The notes under the pieces: generated by a model | Seen by the model: only the letters and a program-made list of their open reading frames with translations | The model's database searches: none | What the model was told of the DNA's origin: nothing | Assembly: GCA_948567375.1 (NCBI GenBank) | Contig: OX419756.1 | Location: 26,018,552 to 26,082,551 of the forward strand | Direction: 5' to 3' | Length of the DNA stretch: 64,000 bases | Source: Lunularia cruciata | Lineage: Eukaryota; Streptophyta; Marchantiopsida; Lunulariales; Lunulariaceae | Translations under genes and position numbers: made by a program | In this document: in pieces, positions 22,699-35,190 of the stretch | How the letters are laid out: every line of letters begins with the position of its first letter | How positions within the stretch are numbered: position 1 is the stretch's first letter

Positions 22699-24064
22699 TG
22701 TAATACCAATAGCTAGACATATTATCCAGAGGTGAAAATTGGCCTAGTAACATCTAGAAGAATATTGTGTAAAATAGGCTAGGTATAACAGATAAGGGTA
22801 TCACCAAAAGAGTACTTCTACAAATAGAGCAAAAACCAAAAATAGTCTAAAAACTTTAGAGCCAATTTTGGAGGCCTAAATGGATGAATTAGGCCTTGAA
22901 AATGGAAATCTTTGACCATTGGAACAAAAGACTTGCCTTCCTCTCCCCCACTCCCCTCCCCCCCCTCCCCCCCCCCCCCCACATGATTCATCTCATTGAG
23001 AGCTTTCCAAAGGTACTCCACCCATGTGATTTGGAGGTCTCTACAAGAGAATTCCTTAAAGATTCCCTCTAATCAAACCTATTTGACCAACTAGATATGA
23101 CAAGGACTGATATGTCACCCACCCAAGCAACTAATCTAAAGGTGTAGCTCATTGACAAGTCACCAATCCATGTATCTAATCTAAGGGTGGAGCTCCTTTG
23201 AGGGATCCTCCTTGCTATATAATAGAGAAAAGGTGCTCCTTTGTGTAATACTCTGAGGACAAGAGAAGAGAGAAAACACAGATTGCACACTCAAACATTT
23301 GATGCCCCAAGGGAGCACCTTCTCTTTATTATATAGACAAAGAGGATCTCCTCCAAGGAAGCTCCACCATAGGATTAGGGATATAGATAGGTGACATGTC
23401 AGCAAGCTCCACCCTTGGATTACTTACTTGGATGGGTGACCTGTCTGGTCTAGGTCCTATCTGGTTGGTCAAACAAGCTTTGACCGGAGGGAATCTTTTA
23501 GGGAATCTTCTTGTAGGAATCTTAGAATCACGTGAGTAAGGTACCGTTGGAAAGCTCTCAACAAGACAAAGCAGGGGAGAGGGAAGGCCAGCCTAACCTC
23601 CATTGGGGGAGGAATCTGCACATTTCGAGGCCTAATTCATCCGTTTAGGCCTCCAAAATTGCCTTCAAAGATTTCAGGCATATTTTGGTTCCTACTTTAT
23701 TAATAGAAGTCCCCTTTTGGTGATACGTCTTTCTGATCTGTTTAGTCCATCATGTATAACATCCTTCCATATGTTACCAAACTAGTTCTCACCTCTAAAT
23801 CATATGTCTAGCTATGGGTTCTAAGGTTCTCAAGTCTATTTTGGTTTCTGCCCTATTAGTAGAAGTACTCTTTTGGTGATACTTCTATCTGATCTATTTT
23901 GACCATCATGTATAACATCATTCTGGAAGTTACCAAACTGAATTTCACATCTAGATCATATGGCTAACCCTTGGTATTACATTTGGGACATTGGAGTGTT
24001 GAGTGTGAAGTTTGCACTTCCTCTCTTATCTCTTGGAGAGTTCTCTTGTCCTTGGAGTATTACA
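22699..24064 (+). repeat. Solo chromovirus LTR, plus orientation, containing another LTR
   Basis: Starts TGTAATACCAATAGC and ends GGAGTATTACA, flanked by a perfect 5-bp duplication CCAAG (22694-22698 and 24065-24069). Without the inner insertion it is about 624 bp, shorter than the B/C LTRs, with only one copy of the U3 repeat. A solo LTR normally arises by recombination between the two LTRs of a full element. It carries a poly-C run at about 22945-22980. Confidence 0.85.
23244..23981 (-). repeat. Inner solo chromovirus LTR, minus orientation
   Basis: 738 bp, plus-strand ends TGTAATACTC and TTGGTATTACA, near-identical to the element C LTRs. TTTG occurs on both sides (23240-23243 and 23982-23985), consistent with a 4-bp target duplication. 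It interrupts the plus-oriented LTR, so it is the younger insertion. Confidence 0.85.
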
Positions 24065-24279
24065 CCAAGACTATCACTCTAAAATCCAAGCAAACTAGGT
24101 TGGGCATTGCAAATTTTGTGACAATTATCATGCGTATATACATCACTACATAACATACATCATTGTGGTCTTGTGGTGCACATTATATGTGCTCATAGTA
24201 ATTTGGCAATTATAATAGGATAAGATAGAAATTAATTCCATAATTGGTGGCAATGGAGTAGTTAGGTTTGGCGAAGAAC

Positions 24280-25020
24280 TATAATACTCCGAGGACAAGA
24301 GAAGAGAGAAAACACAGATTGCACACTCAAACATTCGATGCCCCAAGGGAGCACCTTCTCTTTATTATATAGACAAAGAGGATCTCCTCCAAGGAAGCTC
24401 CACCATAAGATTAGGGACACATATAGGTGACATGTCAGCAAACTCCACCCTTGGATAAATTACTTGGATGGGTGACATGTCTGGTCTAGGTCCTATCTGG
24501 TTGGTCAAACAAGCTTTGACCGGAGGGAATCTTTTAGGGAATCTTCCTGTAAGAATCTCATAATCACGTGAGTAAGGTACCGTTGGAAAGCTCTCGTTGA
24601 GACAAAGCAGGGGGGGAGGGAAGGCCAGCCTTTCCTCTATTGGGGGGGGGGAATCATCACATTTTCTAGGCCTACTTCATCCGTTTAGGCCTCCAAAATT
24701 GCCTTCAAAGATTTCAGGCATATTTCGGTTCCTACTCTATTAGTAGAAGTCCCCTTTTGGTGATACCTCTTTTTGATCTGTTTAGTCCATCATGTGTAAC
24801 ATCCTTCCAGATGTTACCAAACTAGTTCTCACCTTTAAATCATATGTCTAACTATTGGTTCTAAGGTTCTCAAGTCTATTTTGGTTTCTGCCCTATTAGT
24901 AGAAGTACTCTTTTGGTGATACTTCTATCTGATCTATTTTGACCATCATGTTAACATCATTCAAGAAGTTACCAAACCAAATTTCACATCTAGATCATAT
25001 TGCTAGCTCTTGGTATTACA
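24280..25020 (-). repeat. 3' LTR of element C
   Basis: 741 bp, pairing with 30144-30886. The inner edge adjoins a polypurine tract, minus strand of 25021-25036 (AAAAGGAGGGAGGTC). Confidence 0.9.
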
Positions 25021-25500
25021 GACCTCCCTCCTTTTAAGATGCAACGTCCTCGTTGTGCAATTGTTGCTCAAATGTTTGCACCAACACCGGTGCATGTGCC
25101 AAATTGGCAATAGGCTCCTAGGTTGCTTCATAGAGGGGGTAACCTTTCCATTGTACTAGATAGTCCACCCGCGGATGGTGAGTACCACGCATGCATTTTT
25201 GGAGAATCCGCTCCACTTCATATTCCTTTGTGCCATCAATGAGTGTCGGACAAGGTCAAATGTCTTGTGTGGAATGACCCTGGCCTGATCGGGGAGCATA
25301 TCTGCGTAGTAGGGAGACATGGAACACTGGATGGATCTTCATGTGTGGTGGTAGCTCAAGGTGATAGGCCACAGTGCTGATGCGATGAAGAATCAAGAAA
25401 GGCCCAATAAAATGAGGTCTGAGCCTACGAGGTCCAACTAATGTGAGGTTGGTTGTTGATAGCCACACTTGATCCCCAACATTGAACTCCATGTACCTTT
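25021..25500 (-). pseudogene. Element C integrase C-terminus and chromodomain
   Basis: 25256-25492 encodes MEFNVGDQVWLST, PHFIGPFLILHRIS and HPVFHVSLLRRYAP, stopping at 25256. The chromodomain follows in the remaining 25090-25250 (EYEVERILQK-type start and LVQWKGY-type core by comparison with element B). One or two stops break it. Confidence 0.82.
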
Positions 25501-25546
25501 GATGTGCATCAGCATACTGCTTTTGTCAATTTTGCCGAATGTATAA

Positions 25547-26578
25547 TCAATGCTTGACGCTCTCCACACCTTGTTGGATTCTAGAAACAAATGTGTTGAC
25601 TGCATCGACCTTGGTGGCCACTGGACGGATCTTCATCAAGCTAGAAGGTGTGAAGGGATGCTCACCATACATGAGGAAGAACGGAGTGACTTGGGTGGAT
25701 GCATTCACTGAATTGTTGTAAGCAAATTCCACCAACGGGAGTAGGGTGTCCTACCTCTCTTGCTCTTCTAAGGTGAAGTCGTGTAACATGTCTTCAATTG
25801 TGTGATTAGCCCGCTCTGTTTGGCCATCTATTTGTGGGTGGTAAGCTATGGACATGGCCAACTTGGTTTTGAAGAAACCAAAGAGTGTTCGCCAAAACAA
25901 ACTGGTGAATTGGGTGCCTCTATCGGTGATGAGTACTCTAGACAAGCCATGGTGAGCAAAGATTGCATCTAAGTATAATTAAGCTAGTTGTGAGGCGGTC
26001 ACCTCCTTGGTGGTAGGGCATACATGAATCATTTTGTTGAGCCGGTCCACAAAGACCACAATGGAGTCAAACCCTGAGGTGGTCTTGGGCAATTCATAGA
26101 CGAGATCCATACTCACTTGTTCTCAATGTTGGGTAGGAGTGGGGAGAGGTTGAAGGAGCCCTATAGGAGCTTGATTAGAAGCTTTGTTCTATTGACAAAG
26201 TAGGCAGCTACGCACATAGTCCATCACGTCGTTGCTCATCTTGGGCCAATAGTAATGGCGCTTGATTGCATCCAAGGTCTTGTCCACTCCGACATGAGCT
26301 GCAATGGCCGAATCATGACATTCCGCTAGAATGGTGGTGCGTAATTCTAGGACATTTGGGATCCATAATTTACCATCCCAAAAGGTGAGTCCTTGGGTGC
26401 TGGTGACACCTTTGGATGATTGTGCTTCTATAATATATGGATCAGTTTTTGTAACAGCCAGAATCTCTTGCCAGAACTCAAGGTTAATTTTAACCTCTAA
26501 CACCAAGTTGTTGGCCATTGGCATGTGGGTGAATGCATTTGCAAGTTGCTTCTTACCTTCCACGTAGGTGATTGTCAT
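25547..26578 (-). pseudogene. Element C integrase core
   Basis: Zinc-binding part 26189-26578 (HDSAIAAHVGVDKTLDAIKRHYYWPKM, RSCLLCQ). Catalytic part 25751-25945 with ITDRGTQFTSLFW and DGQTERANHTIED, and 25547-25735 (EFAYNNSVNASTQ). Frame breaks or stops lie near 26180, 25978 and 25745. Unlike element B it keeps the second catalytic Asp. Confidence 0.87.
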
Positions 26579-26589
26579 GTTGAAGCATT

Positions 26590-26950
26590 GTTGCCACTCT
26601 GCCCACCAAATTTGGCAACGAGATAGATCCTTCTGCGTCTCGAGGTAGACTAGAGGTTTGTGGTCTGTCTCTACTACAAATGCCTTCTCTCCTAGGTAGT
26701 GCTTCCAATACTTGGTTGCTAGAACGATGGCCAGCTCTTCTCATTCTGTGGTGTGGTAGTTGCGCTCTACCATTAACAACTTTCGAGAGAAATATGCAAT
26801 TGGATGCCATCTGTCATGCCACTCTTGTTGTAGGACTGCTCTTATTGCTACGCCTGATGCATTTATAGCCAACTTGATTGGATGTTTTGGGTCATACCAC
26901 TTCAAGATTAGAGCATGTAGTAAGGCGGCCGTCAATACTTGAAAGGCCAA
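26590..26950 (-). pseudogene. Element C RNase H
   Basis: LAINASGVAIRAVLQQ, HPIAYFSRKLL and NYHTTE in 26741-26950, then HWKHYLG... to about 26600 after a stop near 26740. The first catalytic Asp of the TDAS motif is changed to Asn (INAS). Confidence 0.82.
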
Positions 26951-27007
26951 CTCTTGTGCGGTTCCCCATGTCCACTTCTTCCCCTTGCCAAGTAGTGCCG
27001 TTAAAGG

Positions 27008-27877
27008 CTATGCAACCTTGGAGAAGTCCTTGACAAATCTACGATAGAATCCCGTCAACCCCAAGAAGCTCTTAAGTTGAGTCTGATCTTCTGGAGCACT
27101 CCATTTTTGAATGACCTCTATTTTATCTGTCAATACTCGAATGTCCTCTACACTTACTCTATGCCCCAAGTAGTCTACTTCAGACTTGCCAAACTCACAC
27201 TTTGAGATTTTGGCATACAATTGATTCTGTCTTAGAATCTAGAAGACCTCTTGTAGATGTTGTTTGTGTTCTGTTATCATGCTACTATATACTAAGATAT
27301 CATCTAAGAAGACGATAATAGAATTATCCAAGTATGGACAAAATATATCATTCATTAGACTCATGAAAGTGGTAGGTGCATTGGTGAGCCCAAAAGGCAT
27401 CACAAGATACTGAAAGTGGCCATACTTGGTTTGAAAGGCAGTTTTGTACACATCCTCCTCTGCAATTTGGATTTGATTATAACCGCTCTGCAAGTCCAGT
27501 TTGGTGAAGTATCTTGCTCCATGGAGTTGATCAAATAGGTCATCCATGCAAGGTAAGGGGTATTTGTTCTTCACTATTTGCTGATTGAGACCCCGATAGT
27601 CAATGCACATGCGCATTGTACCATCCTTCTTCTTCACAAACAAGATAGGGGCCCCATATGGTGATACACTGGGTTGGATGAACCCTTTCTGCAGCATCTC
27701 CTCAATTTGAGTCTTACACTCCTCCAACTCATGAGGTGATAGGCGATATGGGGCCTTACAAGGAGTTGTCTTCCCCGGGAGTGTCTCAATTTTGTGATCT
27801 ACTCGCCTTTTTGGTGGTAATCCTGAGGGTAGATCATTGGGAAAGACATCTTGAAACTCATCCACCACATCCTTCAA
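27008..27877 (-). pseudogene. Element C reverse transcriptase
   Basis: Frame 27239-27877 holds almost the whole [19 protein letters not shown] linker, [55 protein letters not shown], and the catalytic FLDD motif. A stop at 27239 is followed in the same frame by the connection region 27008-27220 ([34 protein letters not shown]). It makes DNA from the element RNA inside the cytoplasmic particle. Confidence 0.9.
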
Positions 27878-27910
27878 TTTCTCAGGAATTTGTCCATCTA
27901 GTTGTGCACT

Positions 27911-28501
27911 CTAGACTTCTCTTATTAGATCCATAAAACATCTATTGGTCTTATAGGCAGTTGCCGTCCCTATGACATATAGAGGCAATTTCTGCTTATG
28001 TGATTTTTCTTTAATCCCAATGATTGACCATTGGTGGGTTATCACTACTTTCTTCCTCCAATCCACCATAGGGTTGTACTGCTCTATCCATGGCATGTCT
28101 AAAATTGCATCATGACGAGCTAACTGTATCACTTGCCACTCAATTGCTTCTTGATATTCTCCTACAAAGAGAGTTACCCGTCTATGTAATGATTCAATCC
28201 TCTCCGTTTGCCCATTTGGTAACTCTACTTCTTCACTCCCATCTCTCTCTAGATCCATTCCCAATCTTATTGCAATAGAGCAAGCCAAGAAATTCTTTGT
28301 TGCTCTTGGATCTATTAATACTCTCACTTGATTACCTTCTAGGATTCCATTCATGACAATCAATTGTGAGGTTGCCTTTCGAAACGCATTATTCTTCTTC
28401 CTTCCCTTGCTACTCTGCTTCCTTATTGAGCCAATAAGGCCGCAAGGTACATTTACTGGCAATCTTTGTTTTCCAAATGATTTCCACCTCCTCCTCTTCA
28501 A
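27911..28501 (-). pseudogene. Element C protease
   Basis: Retropepsin fold: VLIDPRATKNFL at the active site, where the usual DSGAT has become DPRAT, then GMDLERDGS and LARHDAILDMPWIEQYNP. The loss of the catalytic Gly makes it inactive. It lies directly downstream of the gag knuckle (28569-28610). Confidence 0.85.
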
Positions 28502-28568
28502 TGTGCCTCTCCATGTTGTTCAAAGATCGCATGTATGAAGGCCAAGGGCTTGTAGGGAAACGAGTGCA

Positions 28569-29540
28569 ACAGTTGGTAGATAGGTGCTCAATACGGCCAC
28601 AATTGTAACAACGGCGTTGTTCTTCTTGAGTCCCTTCTCCTTGTGGGACTCCATCTCTTCGTTCTTCTACCCGTCTCCACTCCCCTTGAAGCGGTCATGC
28701 TCCTCGATCCCAGAATCAAAGGTTGCACAATTCCATCAGTATTGGTCCACCCATGTATGGCATTTCTGCTTGATAATGTTGAGGTGGAACTACTCCTTCA
28801 CCTCCACCTAATGCTCCTACTATTCTCTGCGCAAAAGCAATGGCTTCAAATACCATGCGAGGATTTTGCACCATGACTTCTTGGCAAATCTGCTCTTTCA
28901 ACCCTCGTTTGAAATTATCGAGAGCCTCTACTGGACTCATGTCGGTAATTGCAACTTGTAGATCCAGAAATGCCTCCACATACCCTTGTACGCTATTCTT
29001 TTGTCTCAATCCCCATAGTCGGGTTCGAGCCATCTGCACAGAATCCATCGATTGGAAATTCTTCAACAGTCCTTCTTGCATTGCTGTCCATGTGACCTCC
29101 CTTCTCTCCGCCACCGTGGATTGTTCCCAAGCATCATACCATGTGAGGGCTTTATCGGTCAAGTAACCACATGCAAACATGCCTACAACATGCTTTGTGA
29201 TCTTTGTTGAGAACAATCAGAAATATCGATTCATTCTCGAGATCCAATTTTCCACTACTCCCATTGTACGCTGCCCCTTGTAAGGCTCGATGTTGCAGGT
29301 CTTCTTCATCCGGAGTAGCAATGTGGCTTCATCGTTGATAGGGTTCGTAGGCACGGGTGCCTCTCCAAGTACTTCAGTCGCAAGTACTGGGTTTTGAGAT
29401 TGCTCTTCTTCTTGCATGGCTTGATTGTTCTTGAGGATCTGCACTTGACTTTGTAATGTCTCCATGGTCATCTTAATCTCTCTAAATTCATTCAACATCC
29501 CTTGCATTCCTTGCACCAACTCTTGCAATTGCGGATCCAT
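28569..29540 (-). pseudogene. Element C gag
   Basis: The ATG at 29540 (MDPQLQELVQGMQ) starts a coiled-coil-prone N-terminus. The capsid core follows: NWISRMNRYF, YLTDKALTWYDAWEQ, TWTAMQEGLLKNFQ, ...YVEAFLDLQVAITD. TGA at 29217-29219 interrupts it once. The CCHC knuckle CYNCGRIEHLSTNC lies at 28569-28610 after a frame break near 28716. Gag forms the particle and packages RNA. Confidence 0.87.
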
Positions 29541-30130
29541 GGTTATTGCAACACTCAATTGCTAATGTCTACTTCAATACAAAGTCAATATAATCACTCT
29601 GGAAAGCACACAAACTATCGGAACTACCATTGCGACCTCAGAAGCTATCACTCGTTGATAATACTCCTCACCCAAATTCCTAACCACAAAATCTCTAAAC
29701 ATCATTTTTGGCCTCACTACATAACGGATTTCTACTTGAGTGTTGAAAGGGAGAGGATTTGGAACATTCATATCCATATTATCATAATAGAATGTAGATT
29801 GTCAAATCCCACTCTCTGTTATATATCACCATAGGTAGAATCACCGGGTTTGGTGAGTTCATCACTTTGTCCATGAATTTTGCACCAAAGTGATAAACTA
29901 GCGATACCCTCATCTGCTCACGTTAGATGTACATAACCTTGATGTGGAATGGGTTTGAGAATGGAAAGCTAGGTGTGGGAAATTTTCCTCCTGGCGCATC
30001 CATCCCATCTGCTCTCTAAAGTCCTTCCTAAGTCTAGCGATTACTCTATGTTCTCCACCTCAAATTACTCAGTTTTAGTAGTTTGTGCTATTCCAAGAGG
30101 GATGATCCACTCTCTTGGACTAGAACACTC

Positions 30131-30142
30131 ACTCTGATACCA
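30131..30142 (-). other. Primer-binding site of element C (initiator tRNA-Met)
   Basis: The minus strand reads TGGTATCAGAGT just inside the 5' LTR (one base after TATTACA), one base from the standard plant initiator-Met primer site TGGTATCAGAGC. Confidence 0.85.
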
Positions 30143-30143
30143 T

Positions 30144-30886
30144 TGTAATACTCCGAGGACAAGAGAAGAGAGAAAAAAAAATTGCACACTCAAACATTCA
30201 ATGCCCCAAGGGAGCACCTTCTCTTTATTATATAAACAAAGAGGATCTCCTCCAAGGAAGCTCCACCATAAGATTAGGGACACAGATAGGTGACATGTCA
30301 GAAAACTCCACCCTTGGATTAATTACTTGGATGGGTGACATGTCTGGTCTAGGTCCTATCTGGTTGGTCAAACAAGCTTTGACCGGAGGGAATCTTTTAG
30401 GGAATCTTCTTGTAGGAATCTTAGAATCACGTGAGTAAGGTACTGTTGGAAAGCTCTCAACGAGACAAAGCAAGGGGGAGGAAAGGCCAACCTTTCTCTC
30501 TATTGGGGGAGGGGGGAATCTGCACATTTTTGAGGCCTAATTCATCCGTTTAGGCCTCCAAAATTGCCTTCAAAGATTTCAGGCATATTTCGGTTCCTAC
30601 TCTATTAGTAGAAGTCCTCTTTTGGTGATACCTCTTTCTGATCTGTTTAGTCCATCATGTGTAACATCCTTCCAGATGTTACCAAACCAATTCTCACCTT
30701 TAAATCATATCTCTAGCTATTGGTTCTAAGGTTCTCAAGTCTATTTCGGTTTCTGCCCTATTAGTAGAAGTACTCTTTTGGTGATACTTCTATCTGATCT
30801 ATTTTGACCATCAGGTATAACATTATTCTAGATGTTACCAAACCAAATTTCACATCTAGATCATATGGCTAGCTCTTGGTATTACA
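30144..30886 (-). repeat. 5' LTR of element C
   Basis: 743 bp. It contains two imperfect copies of a ~130-bp module (starts at 30602 and 30758 on the plus strand) in the U3 part. Confidence 0.9.
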
Positions 30887-30891
30887 AGAAC

Positions 30892-33800
30892 ATGCTAAGC
30901 CATCCAAGACTCTTTGGGGCAAAATGGAGTAGCAATAGGAAATTGTATATAAGGCTTTGGCCTAATAATGAACAAGTCTACTTTTCCATACAACTTTATG
31001 TCACACCAAAGTCTAGTATGATCAATTTGTATTCACCTAGTATCTGACTTTGAATGCCCTTAACAATGTAGAGGTGTGAATCTTGCTAAAGGATTTTAGT
31101 TGTTGAAACTATGAAGAAGGGTTGGCAATTGAAGTTGAAATATGTAAGGTAATCCAATGATGGATTTGATCAATCCTAAGTGCTATCAATAACACATACT
31201 TACGTAGCTCAAGGACATTTGCTTACCACTTTAGCCCTTTTGGTGGCATGCCCTTGGGGAAGGGTAGACATGCTATCAAGATTGGTGGCTTTAAGGCAAA
31301 GTGAACCATCAACTTCAAAGTAACTTTGGTTATTATTTTTGAGAGTGATTTGGGATATTTTCAGGTTTTGTAGAGTGCCATAGTGGGGTCTTCTACCCTC
31401 ATATGGAGAGTGGTTTTTTCATAAGAGGTCAAACATCAAACAATAAACAAACTACAACTTGTGACACTTTCTCTTCACTTCTAGCCAATTCCAACCCGTA
31501 TCCTTGTAAGATCAACTCATCTTATTGTTTTACTAGTAGTACATCAAAATTGGGTTGTTATAGGTTCCACTTGGGTTTCACTAAGAATCCTCCTCTTGCA
31601 TGGGTTCCCCTTTGATTACGCTTGGGTCTTTGCTTCCCTTTGATAATCTCCGCTATGGTTTTGGCCCACAAAGTCAATTTTTATGAAGATCTACTAGGGT
31701 AATCCTGCAAATTAAGCTTTTGCTAGAGTTTTGCCTCTCACATAGGTTTTGCAAGGGTTTTTTGGGATCATGCTTGCCTGGAAGAGATATTGCTAAGGTT
31801 TCACTATATGGAGAGTTGGGGTATCATCATGGTTTTGCCACATGAATAGATAGGGTTTCATTAGTGTTCTATTGCTCAAGAATTGTATTTAGGAGTTTGC
31901 ATGGATTTGGGAGATTGTGCTTGGATTTTGTTTGATTTTGCTAGGATTTTTCTATAAAAGAAAACATTACAACATTATATTGAAAATTGGAAGAAGGAAT
32001 GATGAATGATAAAGAAATCTTATATGAGGAAATAGGTGGTGTAGGCTTATTGCAATTTTCAACCTCAATTTGTAGAGGTTGGCTTCTTGAATGCTCTCCA
32101 TTGCATTCTGCACCTGCTTTTTGTCCATCCACACCCATGTAATAAAAGTTATGTTATCAAATATATTGTAATTGCCAATAAATCACTCCCTTTCTCTAAT
32201 ATCTTTTGTGTTAAGCATATCAAACACCTTCAAGGTAATTAAATATATCAACCATGGCTCACAATGGAGATGGATAAGCTTCAACTAATAGTGTATGGGC
32301 ACATTGAACTTCAAAAGCTCTAGAATAGACCAAGGGTACCATTTAATTCTCCTTTACTTCCCTTGCTCCTTAAACTCTCTCCAGAGAACCTCTTCCTCTC
32401 TACAATGTAGTTCAACTAATAGGGTACAAGCATGTTGAACTTTGAAAGCTTTGTAACAGGCCACTAATACTATTTGGTACAATCCACTAATACTATCTGG
32501 TATACTTCCTTGTACCCTTGCCACACATTTATTCTTTTTCTACTAAATTTATTTTATTTTTTCCTTAAAAGATGTACATAAATATTCAACATTTTTACAC
32601 TAATTTTTTCTTCTATTTCTAAAAACCTACCCATAAATATTCAAATTCATTATACTAATGTCTTCTATTATTTCCATAAACCTCTAATCTTGGATTCTTG
32701 CATAAAAAGTAACATGGGTACACATGTAACAAGTAATAGAGCATCAAAGTGTCTTGATAAGAACAAATAACAATGCTTCAACAATAACAAATAATAGAGC
32801 ATGACCAACAAAGCATCTACAACAAAGCTTGAACAATGAGTAATAAGTAGTAGATCTTCTTGAAACTCTTGAGGCAAAAGATTCTTTATTCAAAAGGTTC
32901 AAAAAAAGCCCTCATCCATGATTGCTAACTGGCTAGTTCTAGAATGCCTGCCTTTCCATAATGGAAAACCAATGCATATCCATAAGAGCACCAAGTTGCT
33001 TATCCAAAAGAGCACAACTTGTGTACATGATAACTATTCAAAAATCAGTAGTATGTAGCAATTGCAAACGTATTCATAACTTCTACTATTGTTTCTACAT
33101 ATAAACTTGAGTTTTTTTTCTCTTGATTCTATTTCTAAGGGTCACAAACCTACATTGTCTATTAAATTAAAGATAAATATTTTGTGCTATTGCTTTGGTT
33201 TCTTCTTGAATGCTAGAGTGACTTTCTACCCCAGATATATGTGACAACTTGGCCTCTCCTTCCTCAACATACTCCTCTCTACACTCCTGCTCTTCCTTTG
33301 TATTTTCCCTATTGATAAAATATTTATGCAAAATTACACACACTAATCTATCTCAAAAGATACCAATTTCTACTCTGATCACTCTTCAATTAAACGCTCA
33401 ATTCTCTCATGGAATGCCATCTACTTCTTAAAGCTCCTATGCAATGCTCATTGACTACAAAAGTCCAGACTACACATTTGTTGAAATGTACCACACTTGG
33501 AAAGACATCGCACTTTAAACAAGGGAACCAAATGGCTCATGGGAGCATATCATGAATTTCCTTGTAGATGTTGGTGGTGTTCAAATGATTTGTATAGTCC
33601 TTGATGATTCAAATTATTCCACCATGGTGATTTCTTAAAAACATGTCATGTCATGGCAAGAACCGGGCATCCTTGCACACAATAATAGAAGAGAAGAAAG
33701 GTGAGCAAGACAATGCATACAATTGTAAAAGAGAAGAATGGTGAGCAATATAAGGTTGCCCTAACACTCACTAAAAAAAATCTTGAGTGTGCCATAGCTA

Positions 33801-34650
33801 TCACTCACAAATTGAGTGCCCTTGCACTAACTGATAAATCCTTACACTTTTGCAAACAAGAAACTCTTACCACTTGTGCAACAAATTATTCTCCTCATGT
33901 CACCATAGATCACCTATCCATTGATGAAATAAGAGCTCTTCCAACTGAAGTACGTCTCTCTATCAATTTTGGTTGTACTAAAGGAAAGAGAGTCCCATAC
34001 ACTAACCCCACACATTTGAGGAAGCCTCTCAATCCAAAGACTTGGAAAAAAATTCTCTTATTTCTTTGTTTGGTCATGCCACTTTCTTTTTGAGATTTGC
34101 TAAAATGGCAAGGATCATTCTCTTGGTGAACCTTGTGGTGGATCCTAACCTAATACCCCACAAAGTAGTCCTTTTGGCTATACATCCATCATTCCCATTG
34201 TGCTTAAACCTATCAAGTGCTATTGAAAGCTAGATCCACATTGGGGTATGCTTCCTCCACACCTTATTCTTCAAAAAAAGATCATGATCTTTCACAAAGC
34301 TACAACAAAGTAAAAATTTATATCATGTCTATTTGCATCAATTGTTTAAAAGGGAGTGGACCTAAATAACTTGGACAAAAATTTGCTTTGGAGTCCAATG
34401 TAAATCTGATTCATCAAATATTATGATGAATTGGCAAAGTCCAACCATCTTAAAAGCAAATTCCATTCTTTTATATGTGAATAATCTAAATCTTGTTACT
34501 CCTCCTCCATAACTTCATCAACTTCTAACACTCCTAACTCATCATCACTACCACATTCAAGCACACCTACCATTCCAAGAGTTTCTTTTGCATGTACCTT
34601 TTGATTTCTTTACCCAACTCATGTCTTATGCTCACATGAAGTATGTGAAA
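30892..34650. other. Unassigned AT-rich intergenic DNA
   Basis: No gene, LTR or RNA is recognised. The longest plus-strand frame, 33701-34093 (130 codons), is Lys/Thr-rich. It has no motif I know and no supported exon context, and I do not call it a gene. The block may contain old transposon remains too diverged to recognise by eye. Confidence 0.5.
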
Positions 34651-34654
34651 ATCC

Positions 34655-35190
34655 TTGTTTGATGCTCCTCCACCCTCTCAAACTCTTAAACATATGTTCA
34701 TCAACACTATCATCCATCATTTTGAAGCTCCTATGAATCGTGTTATGACGCTCCTCTGTTTTGATGCTTCTCAACAGTATTGGATGGATATCTCTTCCGC
34801 TTCTCGATGCTCCTTGATACTCTCTTGGTTGGACATTGTGATGATGCTCCTCGACACTTTTGCACTCTTGGTTGGATATCGCTTGTTATTATGCTCCTAG
34901 AATTTCTCAGCTGGATACCACTTCCTATCCTCGACTCTCTTCATTGGATATTGTTTTGTTCACAATTTTGCTCACTACTCTCTTTGGACGGACTCTTGAT
35001 GTTCCTCGACATTATTCTCCTCTTAACCACTCATGTCAACCTTCAACTCTCTTCTTCCTATCTCGTTGCTCATCAACACTTTCCTCTTCTGTATCCTTCT
35101 CATGGACTCTCAACATTTGGGCTCACACTTTTCTCATCTATATCTTGCAACCCTCTATTTGCCTTAGCATTCATGACATTTAATATCACT
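34655..35190. repeat. Degenerate minisatellite-like repeat
   Basis: Variants of a phrase like GATGCTCCTCGACACTCTTGGTTGGATAT recur several times with variable spacing, for example at 34745, 34805, 34845, 34865 and 34930. The copies are loose, so the period is not fixed. The open frames here follow from the repeat and are not taken as genes. Confidence 0.5.

Larger units (their letters stand above)
21321..24123 (-). repeat. Second inverted DG-type LTR (LTR-2), truncated and interrupted
   Basis: The minus strand starts TGTCACAAAATTT at 24123. It follows DG LTR order (for example TCACTTCTTTCATGTTGACC near 22500, and AGCTTTGGCTAGGAGAAG near 21375) and stops about 200 bp short of the LTR end, where LTR-1 starts. 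It is interrupted by the solo LTR 22699-24064. It contains a 157-bp tandem duplication (about 21584-21897). Minus-strand sequence upstream of it (24124-24180) resembles the DG 3' UTR. Confidence 0.7.
24280..30886 (-). mobile_element. Element C: near-complete chromovirus (Ty3/gypsy)
   Basis: 6.6 kb, flanked by a perfect target duplication AGAAC (24275-24279 and 30887-30891). LTRs are 24280-25020 and 30144-30886. The primer site adjoins the right LTR. Minus-strand order is gag, protease, RT, RNase H, integrase, chromodomain. Damage is modest, mostly single stops, and the outermost base pair on the left is mutated (TATAATACTCC instead of TGTAATACTCC). It is the reference for interpreting deleted element B. 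It is structurally full-length but inactive. Confidence 0.93.

Noticed and set aside
22945-22985. Poly-C run as a structural or G-quadruplex element
   Set aside because: It lies inside a decaying LTR and varies in the other LTR copies; it looks like slippage, with no evidence for function.
33701-34093. 130-codon plus-strand frame as a possible gene
   Set aside because: No recognisable motif, low-complexity composition, no exon or promoter context. Frames of this length are expected by chance in such a long region.
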